Part shown: piece after piece, positions 33,639 to 44,700 of the stretch
Position numbering within the stretch: position 1 is the first letter of the stretch
How the letters are laid out: each line of letters begins with the position of its first letter
Assembly (NCBI GenBank): GCA_007123715.1
Contig: SKKO01000157.1
Location: 1 to 54,051, forward strand
Length of the DNA stretch: 54,051 bases
Direction of reading: 5' to 3'
Source of the DNA: Balneolaceae bacterium
GTDB lineage: Bacteria > Bacteroidota > Rhodothermia > Balneolales > Balneolaceae
Notes under the pieces: model-generated
Told to the model about the DNA's origin: nothing
Database searches by the model: none
The model's input: the letters and a program-made list of their open reading frames with translations, nothing else
Program-made: the position numbers and the translations under genes

Positions 33639-35117
33639 ATGAAAAAAAATATCATTGTAATTGGCAGCGGTTTTGGAGGGTTGGCTACTGCCACAAGGCT
33701 CCTTTCAAGGGGACATAACGTAACTATCTTCGAAAAACGAGACAAACCTGGTGGTCGTGCATACGTTTATGAAATCAATGGATTTAAATTTGATGGCGGG
33801 CCTACCGTAATTACAGCCCCGTTTATGTTTGATGATATTTTCTCTGCGGCCGGAAAAAGACGTGAGGATTATATCACCTTTGTGCCATGTAACCCGTTTT
33901 ACAGAATTTTTGACCACAACAAAAAGAGTTTTGATTATAATGATGACCACGAATTCACACTGAACGAAATCAGAAAACGGAATCCTAATGACGCAGATGG
34001 ATACGAAAAATTTCTTGGCACCACCAAGGCCATTTTTGACAAAGGGTTTGTAGAACTTGCCGACAAACCATTTCTTAAATTCAGTGACATGCTCAAGGTT
34101 GCACCCGATCTCATCAAGCTGCAATCTTACAAGACGGTATACAAATACGTGGCTCAATATATCGAGGATGATTTTCTGCGGCGGTGTTTTTCTTTCCATC
34201 CGCTGCTCGTAGGTGGCAACCCATTCGATACAACTTCCATATATGCCATGATCCATTATCTGGAACGTGAATGGGGGGTTCACTACGCCATGGGCGGTAC
34301 CGGTGCTATCATAAATGCTATGATAAAACTGATTGAAGAACAGGGCGGTCAAATACAACTTGAATCCGAAATTGATGAAATTCTCATTGAGAACGGGAAG
34401 GCAAAAGGTATTCGCCTTAAAAACGGAGAAATTCATAAAGCAGATGCCGTGGTTTCAAATGCGGATGTGGCTTTTACCTACAAAAACCTTATTAATCCAA
34501 AACACCGAAAAAAATATACCGACCGCAAAATTGAACGGACAAAGTACAGCATGTCTCTTTTTGTGATCTATTTCGGCACCAAAAAACGATATCTCGATTC
34601 AGGGCTGGCTCACCACAACATCATTCTCGGCGAACGTTATAAAGCATTGCTCTCCGATATTTTTCACAAGAAAAAACTTTCTGATGATTTTTCTCTCTAT
34701 CTCCATATGCCAACCATTACCGATGCTTCGATGGCACCTGAAGGCCATGAAGCGTTTTATGTACTCTCGCCGGTTCCCCATCTCGACAGCGGTACCGACT
34801 GGAATGAGACAGCACCCAAATACCGGGATGCTATCATGAATTTCCTTGAAGAAAACTATCTGCCCGATTTACAGGAAAACATCGTGGCCGAGCATTATAT
34901 TGACCCGCTTCATTTTCAGGATACCCTCAACAGCTTCAAAGGCTCCGCTTTTTCAGTTGAGCCGATCCTCACACAATCGGCATGGTTCCGGCCACACAAC
35001 CGAAGTGAAGATGTGGAGAACCTCTATTTCGTAGGTGCGGGTACCCACCCGGGAGCAGGTTTGCCGGGAGTTTTATCTTCAGCAAAAATTGCAGAAAATC
35101 TGATTGCGGATGCTTAA
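33639..35117 (+). CDS. crtI: Phytoene desaturase (CrtI family)
   Basis: 492 residues. The FAD-binding motif [38 protein letters not shown] is at the N-terminus, [11 protein letters not shown] follows, and the C-terminal [23 protein letters not shown] is the second FAD/membrane motif of the CrtI clade. These enzymes introduce double bonds into phytoene or related isoprenoids and sit at the membrane. No crtB, crtY or other carotenoid gene is in the window, so the exact product (carotenoid or a desaturated derivative) is unknown; a CrtN- or CrtO-like activity is possible. It ends 17 bp before the convergent czcA. Confidence 0.88.
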   Translation: MKKNIIVIGSGFGGLATATRLLSRGHNVTIFEKRDKPGGRAYVYEINGFKFDGGPTVITAPFMFDDIFSAAGKRREDYITFVPCNPFYRIFDHNKKSFDYNDDHEFTLNEIRKRNPNDADGYEKFLGTTKAIFDKGFVELADKPFLKFSDMLKVAPDLIKLQSYKTVYKYVAQYIEDDFLRRCFSFHPLLVGGNPFDTTSIYAMIHYLEREWGVHYAMGGTGAIINAMIKLIEEQGGQIQLESEIDEILIENGKAKGIRLKNGEIHKADAVVSNADVAFTYKNLINPKHRKKYTDRKIERTKYSMSLFVIYFGTKKRYLDSGLAHHNIILGERYKALLSDIFHKKKLSDDFSLYLHMPTITDASMAPEGHEAFYVLSPVPHLDSGTDWNETAPKYRDAIMNFLEENYLPDLQENIVAEHYIDPLHFQDTLNSFKGSAFSVEPILTQSAWFRPHNRSEDVENLYFVGAGTHPGAGLPGVLSSAKIAENLIADA

Positions 35118-35134
35118 ACTGGCACCTTAATATG

Positions 35135-38100
35135 TTATTTTAAATTGCTATCTGTATCATCTGAGAATGACTGATCATCAATAGCTGATTGAAAGGAACG
35201 TTTTTTTTCCATCCAGTGATAAAGTGTAGGCAGTACAAGCAGGGTCAACATTGTGGCTGTGATTAGGCCGCCAATCACTACAGATGCCAATGGGCGCTGT
35301 ACTTCAGAACCCGGACCGGTATTAAATGCCATGGGAAGAAATCCAAGGCTCGCAACCAGGGCGGTCATAAGTACCGGGCGAAGTCGGTCAGTTGCCCCTT
35401 CGAGTACCGACTCCCGGAGGGTATAGCCTGCCTGACGCAGTTCATTCAAATGAGCCACCAGTACGATACCGTTTAACACTGCAACACCGAAAAGGGCTAC
35501 AAAACCGATACTCGCTGATACGGAGAGGTATAATCCACGTATCCAGAGAATAAAAATCCCGCCTGATAAGGCAAGAGGTAAGTTTAAAAAGATCAGGAAT
35601 GTAAATCTCATATGCCCAAACATGAGGTATAAGAGGCCAAGAATGATCAATAAAGATACTGGAACAACAATCATAAGGTGTGCCATTGCCCGCTGCTGAT
35701 CCTCGAAAGCACCACCATACTGCAAAAAATATCCCGCCGGCAGATCGATATTTTTTTCTATGGCATTCCTTAGGTTACTTACATACGAACCCATATCAAT
35801 GTCTCTGATATTAATTCCTACAATGACCCTTCTCCAGTTATTTTCGCGCACAATTTCCCGGGGACCTTCTTCAGCCCGGATCGTTGCTACCCGCCTGAGT
35901 GGAATAAAACCACCATTTGGTAAACGAATCGGTACCTCCATGATATCAGCAAATGAATTTCTATTTTCTTCGGGATAACGCACTACAATTTCGAAACGGC
36001 GCTGTCCTTCGTATACCTCGCTTACTACAGATCCCCCAATCCCGGTCTCTATAACCTGCTGCACATTATCCACGTTTAATCCATAGAAGGCTGCGGCTTG
36101 CCGGTCTATTTCAATATTCAGATATGGCTGTCCGATGGTTTGCTCTAAAAAATAATTATCTGTTCCCGGCAGATTTCCAAGAAGATTAACCACATTCTCA
36201 CCAATTATATTCAGCATTTCAAGATCTTCACCGAATATTTTAACCGCTACATCAGATTTAACGCCACTGGTTAATTCATCCACACGCATGGCAATCGGCT
36301 GTGTAAAATTGTAGGCAAGGCCTGGTTCCGTTGCCAGGTACGGACGAATGAGTTCTATGATTTTCTCTTTGGTAATACCGCGTCTCCACTCTTTAACCGG
36401 TTTGAGGATAATCCAAACATCCGTCTGATGAACTCCCATCCAGTCATTAGCCAGGTCGGAGCGTCCGGTTTTTGGCACTACCGTTTTAATTTCAGGAATA
36501 TTTGCCAGTAATTGGCCGGCCAGCCAGTTTGCATTTTCTGTTGATTCATCTAAGGTAACCGATGGCATCCTGATTTGCTCAACAAGAATGGATCCCTCGT
36601 CAAGTTCAGGCAGAAATTCAGTCCCCAGATGCGGCAGTAAGATCAATGAAAAAATAAATATAGCCAACGCTATGCCGGAGGTGATAAATTTATGGTCAAG
36701 GCTCTTTTCAAGAAAACTTCGATACTTTGGTTTCAGCCAGTTTATGATAACATTTTTCCTGACTTTTACACCTTTACGAAATACAATTGCCGTCATTGCC
36801 GGCACATAAACAAAGGCGAGAATCAATGATCCAAAAACTGCAGTTGCCACGGTAATAGCCATTGGCCGAAAAAGGATTCCTTCCATTCCGGAAAATGTCA
36901 TTATGGGAACATATACCATAAGAATAATGAGTACCCCAAAAAAAATAGGCCTTGCAACCTGGTGGGCTGCTTTACGGATTACATCAATCCGCCGGCTTTT
37001 ATTATTATCCTGATGAAGCCGGTTTACCACATTTTCAACCATTACAACGGAACCGTCCACTACCATTCCAAAATCAATCGCCCCAAGGCTCATCAGGTTA
37101 GCAGCCAGCCCGAATTGCTGCATTCCAATAAATGCAAACATCATGGATATCGGAATAACCGACGCCACAATCAGCGCACCTGTAAATTCACCCAGAAGGA
37201 GTAAAAGAACCACGATCACAAATAAACCTCCTTCTAACAGGTTAATTGTGATTGTATTCGTGGTGCGATCTACCAGTTCAGACTGATCATAAAATTTTTC
37301 AATATATACACCTTCTGGAAGACTTTGGTTTACCGTTATTATCCGTTCATTAATATCCCGAATCACTTCCCGGCCATTCCCGCCCCTCAGCATCATAACA
37401 ATACCGGTCACCACTTCTCCTTTACCATCCTGGGTTACAGATCCCTGTCTCAATTGCCGGCCAATGGAAACTGTCGCGACATCCCGCACATAAATAGGCC
37501 GCCCTCCGGGATAAGCAACGATGATATCTTCAATATCCTGTTTACCGGTTATCTGGCCAAACCCGCGAATAATGTATTGTTCCCTGTTATGTTCAAGGAA
37601 GTTTCCACCGGAAACACTATTATTGTTCGTTATTGCCTCTAAAACGTCATTCAGGCCAGTTCCAAACATGCGTAAATTTCCCGGATGAACCTCTACTTCG
37701 TACTGCTTTACAAACCCGCCAAATGAATTAATCTCCGTTACCCCTTTTACAGTTTTTAACTGGGGCGCAATAATCCAATCCTGAATTGTTCGTAATTCTG
37801 TAAGTGAATAACCGTCACCTTTAACCACATACTGAACGATCTCGCCCATGGCCGTTGATATGGGGCCAAGCTGGGGGGCATCTGCTCCTTCTGGCAATTC
37901 ACCCTCGATACTCTGTACCCGCTCACTGACCATTTGCCTGGCAAAATAGGTATCTGTACCCTCTTCAAATTCGATGGTAACAGCCGATAGGCCAAATTGT
38001 GATACAGATCGCACTTCCTTCACATTCGGCAATCCGTTCATTGCAGTTTCAATAGGATAACTGACCAATCTTTCAACATCATATGGTGAGTAACGTCCTG

Positions 38101-38263
38101 CTTTAGTAATCACAAGAACTTGTTCCGGAGTTACATCAGGAAGTGAATTAATCGGAATCTGCATCATGGCATGAATTCCGCCGAAAATCATCATTGCAAC
38201 AAGGGCTAATGCAACAAATTTTTGCCTGAGACTAAAATCAATAATACTATTCAGCATAATCAA
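35135..38263 (-). CDS. czcA: CzcA-family heavy-metal RND efflux pump
   Basis: Inner-membrane proton/metal antiporter of the HME-RND type, 1042 residues, the length of the family. The fourth transmembrane helix has GAIDFGMVVDGSVVMVENVVNRL, with the two Asp and Glu of the CzcA proton-relay signature (DFGxxVDGAxVxxEN); CusA-type copper pumps differ here. Twelve helices in two repeats are visible, with the large periplasmic porter domains between helices 1-2 and 7-8. The substrate is likely Zn, Co or Cd. It overlaps czcB by 4 bp (ATGA) and is the last gene of a czcCBA operon. Confidence 0.93.
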   Translation of the reverse strand: MIMLNSIIDFSLRQKFVALALVAMMIFGGIHAMMQIPINSLPDVTPEQVLVITKAGRYSPYDVERLVSYPIETAMNGLPNVKEVRSVSQFGLSAVTIEFEEGTDTYFARQMVSERVQSIEGELPEGADAPQLGPISTAMGEIVQYVVKGDGYSLTELRTIQDWIIAPQLKTVKGVTEINSFGGFVKQYEVEVHPGNLRMFGTGLNDVLEAITNNNSVSGGNFLEHNREQYIIRGFGQITGKQDIEDIIVAYPGGRPIYVRDVATVSIGRQLRQGSVTQDGKGEVVTGIVMMLRGGNGREVIRDINERIITVNQSLPEGVYIEKFYDQSELVDRTTNTITINLLEGGLFVIVVLLLLLGEFTGALIVASVIPISMMFAFIGMQQFGLAANLMSLGAIDFGMVVDGSVVMVENVVNRLHQDNNKSRRIDVIRKAAHQVARPIFFGVLIILMVYVPIMTFSGMEGILFRPMAITVATAVFGSLILAFVYVPAMTAIVFRKGVKVRKNVIINWLKPKYRSFLEKSLDHKFITSGIALAIFIFSLILLPHLGTEFLPELDEGSILVEQIRMPSVTLDESTENANWLAGQLLANIPEIKTVVPKTGRSDLANDWMGVHQTDVWIILKPVKEWRRGITKEKIIELIRPYLATEPGLAYNFTQPIAMRVDELTSGVKSDVAVKIFGEDLEMLNIIGENVVNLLGNLPGTDNYFLEQTIGQPYLNIEIDRQAAAFYGLNVDNVQQVIETGIGGSVVSEVYEGQRRFEIVVRYPEENRNSFADIMEVPIRLPNGGFIPLRRVATIRAEEGPREIVRENNWRRVIVGINIRDIDMGSYVSNLRNAIEKNIDLPAGYFLQYGGAFEDQQRAMAHLMIVVPVSLLIILGLLYLMFGHMRFTFLIFLNLPLALSGGIFILWIRGLYLSVSASIGFVALFGVAVLNGIVLVAHLNELRQAGYTLRESVLEGATDRLRPVLMTALVASLGFLPMAFNTGPGSEVQRPLASVVIGGLITATMLTLLVLPTLYHWMEKKRSFQSAIDDQSFSDDTDSNLK

Positions 38264-39489
38264 TCCTCCGCATACTCTTCGTACTTTCCGAGAGCTTTGA
38301 GACTAAAGATTTGCGTAATCGCAATTTCTTCACCCTCTGCCAAACCGGATTCAACCAGCGCAGAGTCCTGGAACAACCGGCTCAATATTACCGGCCGGCT
38401 TTCGTAAGTCACATCATCTCTTTTTACATAAACTGTTGCACTCTGGCCTTCAAATTGAACTGCCGAAAGTGGAATACCAAGTACTGGTTCAGGTGTAACC
38501 GCTTCGTACTGAACATGCACACTCTGTCCAATTACCGGCCATTGATTTTGTGTGTTAACGATTGAATTTACAATAACAGCCCGGTTTTCCTGATCTAATC
38601 CTGGCTGTATAGTGGCAACAGTTGATTCTACACTCAGGGAACCATATATCCCATTACGAACTCTGTGCTGTGATACGATCACTTTAAGGCCTGTTTTAAG
38701 AAATGCTACGTCTTCCGGGTTAACAAAACCACGTACCAATACATGGCTGTCATTTATAATGTCGAGAAGAAGATCGTTGGCATTCACAGACTGACCAAGA
38801 TCTATGAGATGGTTGTTGATTTTACCATTAATAGGCGCATACATTGTTAAAACGGCTCTTTCATCTGCTGTGTCAGAACTCCATTGCTCTAACTGTTGAT
38901 TGTCGATGCCGAGCGCCAGTAGCCTTGCCCGTGCCGCACGTGTTCTGGCATCAGCGCGGGCTAATTCAGCGATTGCCAGGTCCAGAGAACTTTTTGTGCT
39001 GATGTTTCTGTCAACAAGAGTGGTCAAACGCTCAACCTGCCCATCCAGATACACTCTCTCAGCCTGAGCTTCTAAAAAATTTGCAATCAGGTTTGCATAT
39101 TCAAGGCTTTCCATTTCCAGTAGTGGTGAACCTTTTGTTACTTCCTCCCCTTCATGTGCAAAAATCCTCGTTATCCGGCCTTCTACCGGTGTACTTACCA
39201 TTGCTATATGTTCAGGTGCCGCCGCAACAACCCCCGGAACCATAACCGGATAAGAAAATATTCTACTCTCAACCGGGTATGTTTGAATATTCAGTTCCGC
39301 AGCCTGATTTGCTGTAAGAATAACAGTTTTTATTGCGGTTTCAGATGATCCGGTAATGGATGGCGGCGATGAAATTGTTTGAGGCGGACCAATTTCATTT
39401 CCATCTGAACAGGAGAACAGCAGCAGTAAAAAGAAAGGAATACATCTTTTTATTATTTTGAAGGTTTTCAACGCCATACATCGCCTCAT
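38260..39489 (-). CDS. czcB: CzcB-like periplasmic adaptor of heavy-metal efflux
   Basis: 409 residues of the membrane-fusion protein family, linking the RND pump to the outer-membrane channel. A lipoprotein-type signal peptide (LLLLFSCSDG) anchors it. The alternating beta-barrel/lipoyl fold shows EGRITRIFAHEGEEVTKGSPLLEMESLEYANLIANFLEAQ with a helical hairpin, then PINGKINNHLIDLGQSVNANDLLLDI. The C-terminal barrel ends near KREDVTYESRPVILSRL... This family in metal systems often has His-rich regions; none is obvious here. It overlaps both neighbours by 4 bp. Confidence 0.9.
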   Translation of the reverse strand: MRRCMALKTFKIIKRCIPFFLLLLFSCSDGNEIGPPQTISSPPSITGSSETAIKTVILTANQAAELNIQTYPVESRIFSYPVMVPGVVAAAPEHIAMVSTPVEGRITRIFAHEGEEVTKGSPLLEMESLEYANLIANFLEAQAERVYLDGQVERLTTLVDRNISTKSSLDLAIAELARADARTRAARARLLALGIDNQQLEQWSSDTADERAVLTMYAPINGKINNHLIDLGQSVNANDLLLDIINDSHVLVRGFVNPEDVAFLKTGLKVIVSQHRVRNGIYGSLSVESTVATIQPGLDQENRAVIVNSIVNTQNQWPVIGQSVHVQYEAVTPEPVLGIPLSAVQFEGQSATVYVKRDDVTYESRPVILSRLFQDSALVESGLAEGEEIAITQIFSLKALGKYEEYAED

Positions 39490-40727
39490 TGGGTAAATAC
39501 AAGTTCTTGTGGTAAAAATTGTTCAAGTTCAATGATGTCCAGGTAGTAATTTCGCAGCACCTGGTAATAAAGTTGCTGTCCCTCCAGGTAGGTACGCTGT
39601 GCCTCCAAAACGCGAAGCAGATCCAACTCTCCCATACGATATCCTTCTTGTGTTAATTCAAGCAAATATTCGGATTTTTCCTGGATAAATTCCCTGTGCG
39701 ACAAGATTATTTCCCGGCTGGTTTGATACCTGTGAAATGCATTTTCTGCCTGCTCTTTTATACTTAACAACACCCCGGCCTCCTGCCACTCTGCCTGGCG
39801 ATAAATCGCATTTGCCTGTTTTACCCGGTTTCTTTCATTAACTGTAAACCAGAGGGGTATGGATACACCCACTTCAAAGCCGTTAAAATCGTAACTATTG
39901 CCAAAATTTTGCCTGTAATAATCTATTCTCAAATCGGGCAGATATCTGCTTTTTGAAACTTGCACATCTGCTTTCGCTGATTCGGAATTGAGCCGTACGT
40001 AATTTAATTCTGGTGAAATTTCAATCCGTTGAAGTATCAAATGCCGATCAATCCCGGTATCTACATAAGCCAGCGTATCGGTAAATATTATCTCATAAAC
40101 TTGGTTCTCTGAATGGATCCCGATGATTCGCATCAGTGAATTCCGCGCACTGTTTTTCATTTGAACGGCATTTCGCAAATCATTTTTTGCCTGGTTAAGC
40201 CTGATTTCAGATTGCACCAGGTCAAGTCCTGTGGATTCACCCACATCCAGCCTTGCCTGTGCTATTTCAAGCAAATTATTTGCAAGCTGAACCTCAATTT
40301 CTGTTAATTCCATATTTTTTATGGCATAAGCCAGTTCTGTATACGCTTTCTTTACCTGTGTCCGTACTGATACCCTTTCAAACTGATATCGCATTTCTGC
40401 AGCACTGATATCTTTCCTGGCTTTTCTGTTTTGATAGAATCCTGTTAGCGGAAATGTTAAGGACTGCGATATGCCCCACCGCTGTTCCATAAACATATTG
40501 CCATCCATCCCCTCTCTTAAATAATAGAGCTCCGGACTCTCGATTCCCCATGCAGGCCCGGGCATGGCTTCCAGAATTCGCACCTGCTCGGCCATACGAT
40601 TCAATTCAGGGTTGTTATTTATCGCCAAATTCAATGCATCCTGAACCGAGAGAAAAGAATGTTGAGCTTTTCCTTTGAAATGAAACGAAAAAAGTAAAAA
40701 TATCACCAATATAAAACGCAAAAGCAT
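39486..40727 (-). CDS. czcC: TolC-family outer-membrane channel of heavy-metal efflux
   Basis: 413 residues. It opens with a signal peptide (LRFILVIFLLFSFHFKGKA) and the paired OEP repeats typical of TolC-family proteins: FLSVQDALNLAINNNPELNRMAEQVR at the N-terminus and YRMGELDLLRVLEAQRTYLEGQQLYYQVLRNYYLDIIELE near the C-terminus. It would form the trimeric outer-membrane exit duct. It is the first gene of czcCBA, followed by a 4-bp overlap to czcB. The upstream gap contains the TCTAA palindromes listed separately. Confidence 0.9.
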   Translation of the reverse strand: MLLRFILVIFLLFSFHFKGKAQHSFLSVQDALNLAINNNPELNRMAEQVRILEAMPGPAWGIESPELYYLREGMDGNMFMEQRWGISQSLTFPLTGFYQNRKARKDISAAEMRYQFERVSVRTQVKKAYTELAYAIKNMELTEIEVQLANNLLEIAQARLDVGESTGLDLVQSEIRLNQAKNDLRNAVQMKNSARNSLMRIIGIHSENQVYEIIFTDTLAYVDTGIDRHLILQRIEISPELNYVRLNSESAKADVQVSKSRYLPDLRIDYYRQNFGNSYDFNGFEVGVSIPLWFTVNERNRVKQANAIYRQAEWQEAGVLLSIKEQAENAFHRYQTSREIILSHREFIQEKSEYLLELTQEGYRMGELDLLRVLEAQRTYLEGQQLYYQVLRNYYLDIIELEQFLPQELVFTQ

Positions 40728-40782
40728 ATACCTCTTGATAATTATAAAAATCCTGGATTATTATTAAAAGTAGCTATTATGA

Positions 40783-40815
40783 ATCTAATTTCAGATACAA
40801 TTGTCTAATTTAGAC
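40783..40815. promoter_or_regulatory. Paired palindromes upstream of czcC, TCTAAT family
   Basis: GTCTAATTTAGAC (40803-40815) is a perfect 13-bp palindrome; just before it lies ATCTAATTTCAGAT (40783-40796), whose ATCT/AGAT ends are inverted. They lie 56-88 bp upstream of the czcC ATG. Candidate operator. Confidence 0.6.
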
Positions 40816-41063
40816 TGAATGTAGATTAGCATCATGAGCAGAGAGGTAAATAATCATCTGCAGGATCGTATACTCACTTTATTTAGTCACTGTATACAAT
40901 GATTTTATCTATTAGATGGAAAGCTTTATTTATGGCCTGTCGTTATAAGGTTCCCACCTGAGGCAATTTTAATGTAATAAAAGTGATATATCATCAAATC
41001 CTGAATCATTCAATTGAATCTCAATATAAAATATACATGTGCCAGGGCCTGGCTCACCCTTTA

Positions 41064-41082
41064 TCTAAACTCAGTCTAAACT
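41064..41082. promoter_or_regulatory. Direct repeat of TCTAAACT
   Basis: TCTAAACT at 41064-41071 and 41075-41082, about one helical turn (11 bp) apart, the same half-site as in the palindromes nearby. Confidence 0.45.
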
Positions 41083-41133
41083 AAAAAGAGTTGCAACCAG
41101 TATTACCAGATCACAGGTTTTTTTATTAAATTC

Positions 41134-41157
41134 TATTTAGAGTTTTTTATCTAAATA
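41134..41157. promoter_or_regulatory. Inverted repeat TATTTAGA-N8-TCTAAATA
   Basis: A perfect 8-bp inverted repeat (41134-41141 with 41150-41157) about 95 bp before the preferred Rrf2 start. Likely operator for autoregulation. Confidence 0.6.
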
Positions 41158-41252
41158 TCTTTATTAAAAAAAACAGGCACATTACTTCATTAATAGAACT
41201 TTTGAAGGTTTTTGTTTGCCTGCAACCATTATTTACAAACGCAAACACTCTC

Positions 41253-41708
41253 ATGTTTTCAGCATCCTGCCACTATGGGTTACAGGCTATGTTCTACATC
41301 GCCCTGCATTCTGCACAGGATAAGAATGTTGAGCTAAGTGAAATCGCGGAAACACAGAATATTCCAAAACATTTTCTGAGCAAGATTTTACAGTTGTTAG
41401 TGAAAAATAAACTATTGATTTCCATGAGAGGGCCAAACGGTGGTTTCCGTCTGTCGCGCGATCCGGAAAAGATTTGCTTACTGGATGTTGTTGAGGCCAT
41501 TGACGGACTCGACATTTTTAACCAGTGTGGTATCGGGTTCCGGGAATGTGATGATACAAGCCCCTGCCCGATTCATGAAGAATACAAAAATTCCAGAGAA
41601 ACAGTGTTTAATCTCTTTAAGAATAAAACACTCTGCGGCTTAGCCGGAGATGTTCAAAAGGGAGCGAATATTATGGATCATGGAAATATTATGAATCCAA
41701 ATGTCTAA
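41253..41708 (+). CDS. Rrf2-family regulator with three cysteines (IscR/NsrR-like)
   Basis: The track starts at TTG 41202, but Met18 (41253, MFSASCHYGLQAMFYIALHSA) begins exactly where Rrf2 winged-helix proteins start and is chosen, giving 151 residues. The DNA-recognition part is ELSEIAETQNIPKHFLSKILQLLVKNKLLISMRGPNGGF. The C-terminal QCGIGFRECDDTSPCPIHEEYK holds three Cys spaced C-x6-C-x5-C followed by His, the position where IscR and NsrR bind an Fe-S cluster. It should therefore sense redox, iron or NO. It lies 49 bp upstream of nifJ, whose product is an Fe-S enzyme. Flanking TCTAAAT inverted repeats are its probable operators. Confidence 0.88.
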   Translation: MFSASCHYGLQAMFYIALHSAQDKNVELSEIAETQNIPKHFLSKILQLLVKNKLLISMRGPNGGFRLSRDPEKICLLDVVEAIDGLDIFNQCGIGFRECDDTSPCPIHEEYKNSRETVFNLFKNKTLCGLAGDVQKGANIMDHGNIMNPNV

Positions 41709-41726
41709 TTCTATTTAGTATAGAAT
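41704..41726. promoter_or_regulatory. TCTAAT/ATTTAG and ATTCTA/TAGAAT repeats before nifJ
   Basis: TCTAATTCTATTTAGTATAGAAT contains the half-site TCTAAT facing ATTTAG and a second inverted pair ATTCTA-N7-TAGAAT. It overlaps the end of the Rrf2 gene, 32 bp before the nifJ ATG, where a repressor would block transcription. Confidence 0.5.
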
Positions 41727-41743
41727 CGTTTAAAAAAATTTCC

Positions 41744-41748
41744 GGAGG
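41744..41748 (+). promoter_or_regulatory. Strong Shine-Dalgarno of nifJ
   Basis: GGAGG nine bases before the nifJ ATG. It is one of very few clear ribosome-binding sites in this window and suggests high expression. Confidence 0.75.
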
Positions 41749-41757
41749 AAATGAAGT

Positions 41758-44700
41758 ATGTCTAAAAAACAGGTAACCATCGACGCCAATGAGGCGGCCG
41801 CCTATATTGCACATAAATTAAGTGAAGTGATCGCTATTTATCCCATTACTCCCGCTTCTCCCATGGGGGAATGGTCAGATGAATGGTCAATGGCCGGCAA
41901 AAAGAATATTTGGGGAACCGTGCCGGAAGTTGCCGAGCTTCAAAGTGAAGGCGGAGCTGCCGGAACCATGCACGGAGCCCTGCAAACCGGCGCCCTTACC
42001 ACCACATTCACCGCTTCACAGGGGCTGTTATTAAAAATGCCTAACTTGTATAAAATTGCAGGCGAACTAACTCCTGCTGTAGTCCATGTTGCTGCAAGAA
42101 CCGTTGCAACCCATGCACTTTCCATTTTTGGAGACCATAGTGATGTGATGGCCATGAGAATGACCGGTGTTGCAATGCTCAGTTCCAACAGTGTACAGGA
42201 AGCGATGGATATGGCATTAATTGCACACGCTTCAACGCTTGAATCCCGTATTCCGTTTATTCACTTTTTTGACGGATTCCGGACATCACACGAAGTACAG
42301 AAAATTTACGAGATAGCAGATGATGTGCTTCGCGAAATGATTGATGACGAATGGGTAATTGCACATCGTAACCGGGCACTGACACCTGACAGGCCCGTAC
42401 TTCGCGGAACGGCTCAAAACCCCGATGTTTTCTTCCAGGCAAGGGAAACCGGAAACCTTTTCTACGAAGCCTGCCCGGGTATTGTCCAAAATACCATGAA
42501 CAAGCTGGCCGGTTTGACCGGGCGTCAATACAAACTATTCGAATATCACGGGCCTGAAGATGCCGATCGAGTGATCATCCTTATGGGATCAGGGGCAGAG
42601 ACCAGCCATGAAACCATAGCAAAATTGAACAAAATGGGTGAAAAAGTCGGGCTTGTAAAAGTTCGCCTGTTCCGGCCGTTCAGTATGAGACACCTCATTG
42701 AGGCACTCCCCCGTACTGTACAAAGCATTGGGGTTTTAGATCGGACCAAAGAACCGGGCAGCGCCGGTGAACCGCTCTATAATGATGTAATTTCCACTCT
42801 TCACGAAAACCGGACTGAAGGCTGGAAAACATTCAACTCTGAGCCAAAAGTTGTAAACGGCCGGTACGGGCTCTCTTCAAAAGAGTTTACGCCTCCTATG
42901 ATCAGGGCAATTTTTGATGAACTCAAAAAAGATAAACCAAAGAATCACTTTACCATTGGTATAAAAGATGATGTAACTCATAAAAGCCTTGAATATACTA
43001 CAGATGGCTGGCAAACAGACAAGGAGGTTTTTGAGGGCCTGTTCTATGGTCTGGGTGCGGATGGAACCGTGAGTGCAAATAAAAACTCTATCAAAATTAT
43101 TGGAGATAATACCGACTTTTTCGCACAGGGTTATTTTGTTTATGACTCCAAAAAATCTGGGGCGACTACAGTTTCCCACCTGAGGTTTGGACCAAATCCA
43201 ATCCAGTCAGCATACCTCATTAACAAGGCAAATTTCGTGGCTTGCCACCAGTTTACCTTCCTCGACAAGATTGACATGCTGAAACATGCAAGAGAAGGCG
43301 CAACATTTTTATTGAATGCACCCTACCCGCCTGATGAGGTATGGGAGAAAGTTCCCGAAAAAGTGCAGCAGCAGATCATCGATAAGAAGCTAAAGTTTTA
43401 TAGCATTGACGCCTACAATGTAGCTCGTGAAAACGGAATGGGCAATCGCATCAATACCGTGATGCAGACCTGTTTCTTCGCTATTTCAGAAATCCTGGAT
43501 CGTGAAGAAGCGATCCTTCTCATTAAGGATGCCATCAAGAAAGCCTATGGCAGCAAAGGCGAAAATATCCTGCAAAGCAACTATGCTGCAGTGGATAATT
43601 CTGTTGAGAACCTGTTCGAAATTGATGTACCTGGTTCAGTGAGCTCAGATATCAAAATGCGTCCGCCGGTACCCTCAGAAGCGCCTGACTATGTGCAAAA
43701 AGTAATCGCAGAAATTATCGCCGGCCAGGGCGATGACCTGCCCGTGAGTGCTTTCGAACCCGACGGCACTTTCCCAACCGGTACTACAAAGTGGGAAAAA
43801 CGAAACATCGCTCTCGAAATACCGGTACTTGAGCCCGATATCTGTATTCAGTGCGGTAAATGTGCTCTGGTTTGTCCGCATGCCGTTATCCGTATGAAAG
43901 CTTTTGACGGAAGCCTGCTCGAAGCCGCACCGGAAACATTTAAATATATGGACGCACGCGGGCGAGAGTGGCCGGAAAATACAAAGGTTAGTATTCAGGT
44001 ATCACCGGAAGACTGTACCGGCTGTGTTCTTTGTGTTGAAGTTTGCCCGGCGAAAGACAGGAAAGAGGTTGGGCGAAAAGCACTGAATATGGCGCTGATT
44101 GATCCACTGCTTGAACAGGAAAAAGAAAACTGGGATTTTTTCCTTACCATACCGGAATATAAGCGCTCTGAACTGAAAAGCGAGACCATAAAAGGCGCAC
44201 AGTTTCTTGAGCCGCTCTTCGAATTTTCAGGCGCCTGTGCGGGTTGCGGTGAAACACCTTATATCAAGCTGATTACACAGCTCTATGGTGACCGCATGGT
44301 CATTGCCAATGCAACGGGATGTTCATCCATATATGGCGGCAATCTCCCATCAACCCCTTATACCACCAATAAAGACGGCTACGGCCCTGCATGGTCAAAC
44401 TCTCTGTTCGAAGATAATGCCGAATTCGGCCTTGGCTTCAGGTTAACCATTGACAAGCAACAGGAGCAGGCACGGGAACTTCTGGTGAAGATGAACGGAA
44501 CCATTGATTCTGAACTGAAACAAGCTATACTGGATGCCGATCAGTCAAACGAGCCGGGCATTTATGAACAGCGCGAACGGGTCGCCAAACTGAAACAACT
44601 GCTTGACGTTGACCCTTCCAGAGAAGCAAAAATGCTGCTCAGCATAGCCGATTACCTTGTACGCAAGAGTGTCTGGATCTTTGGCGGTGACGGATGGGCG

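Larger units (their letters stand above)
40728..41252. other. Regulatory region between czcC and the Rrf2 regulator
   Basis: About 525 bp of AT-rich DNA with no convincing gene. Three clusters of a TCTAA(A)T half-site are found in it, listed separately. The track start of the Rrf2 gene at 41202 lies in this gap but is not the preferred start. Confidence 0.65.

Noticed and set aside
33705-34436. 243-codon minus-strand ORF inside crtI
   Set aside because: Fully opposite a well-supported phytoene desaturase and without recognisable domains.
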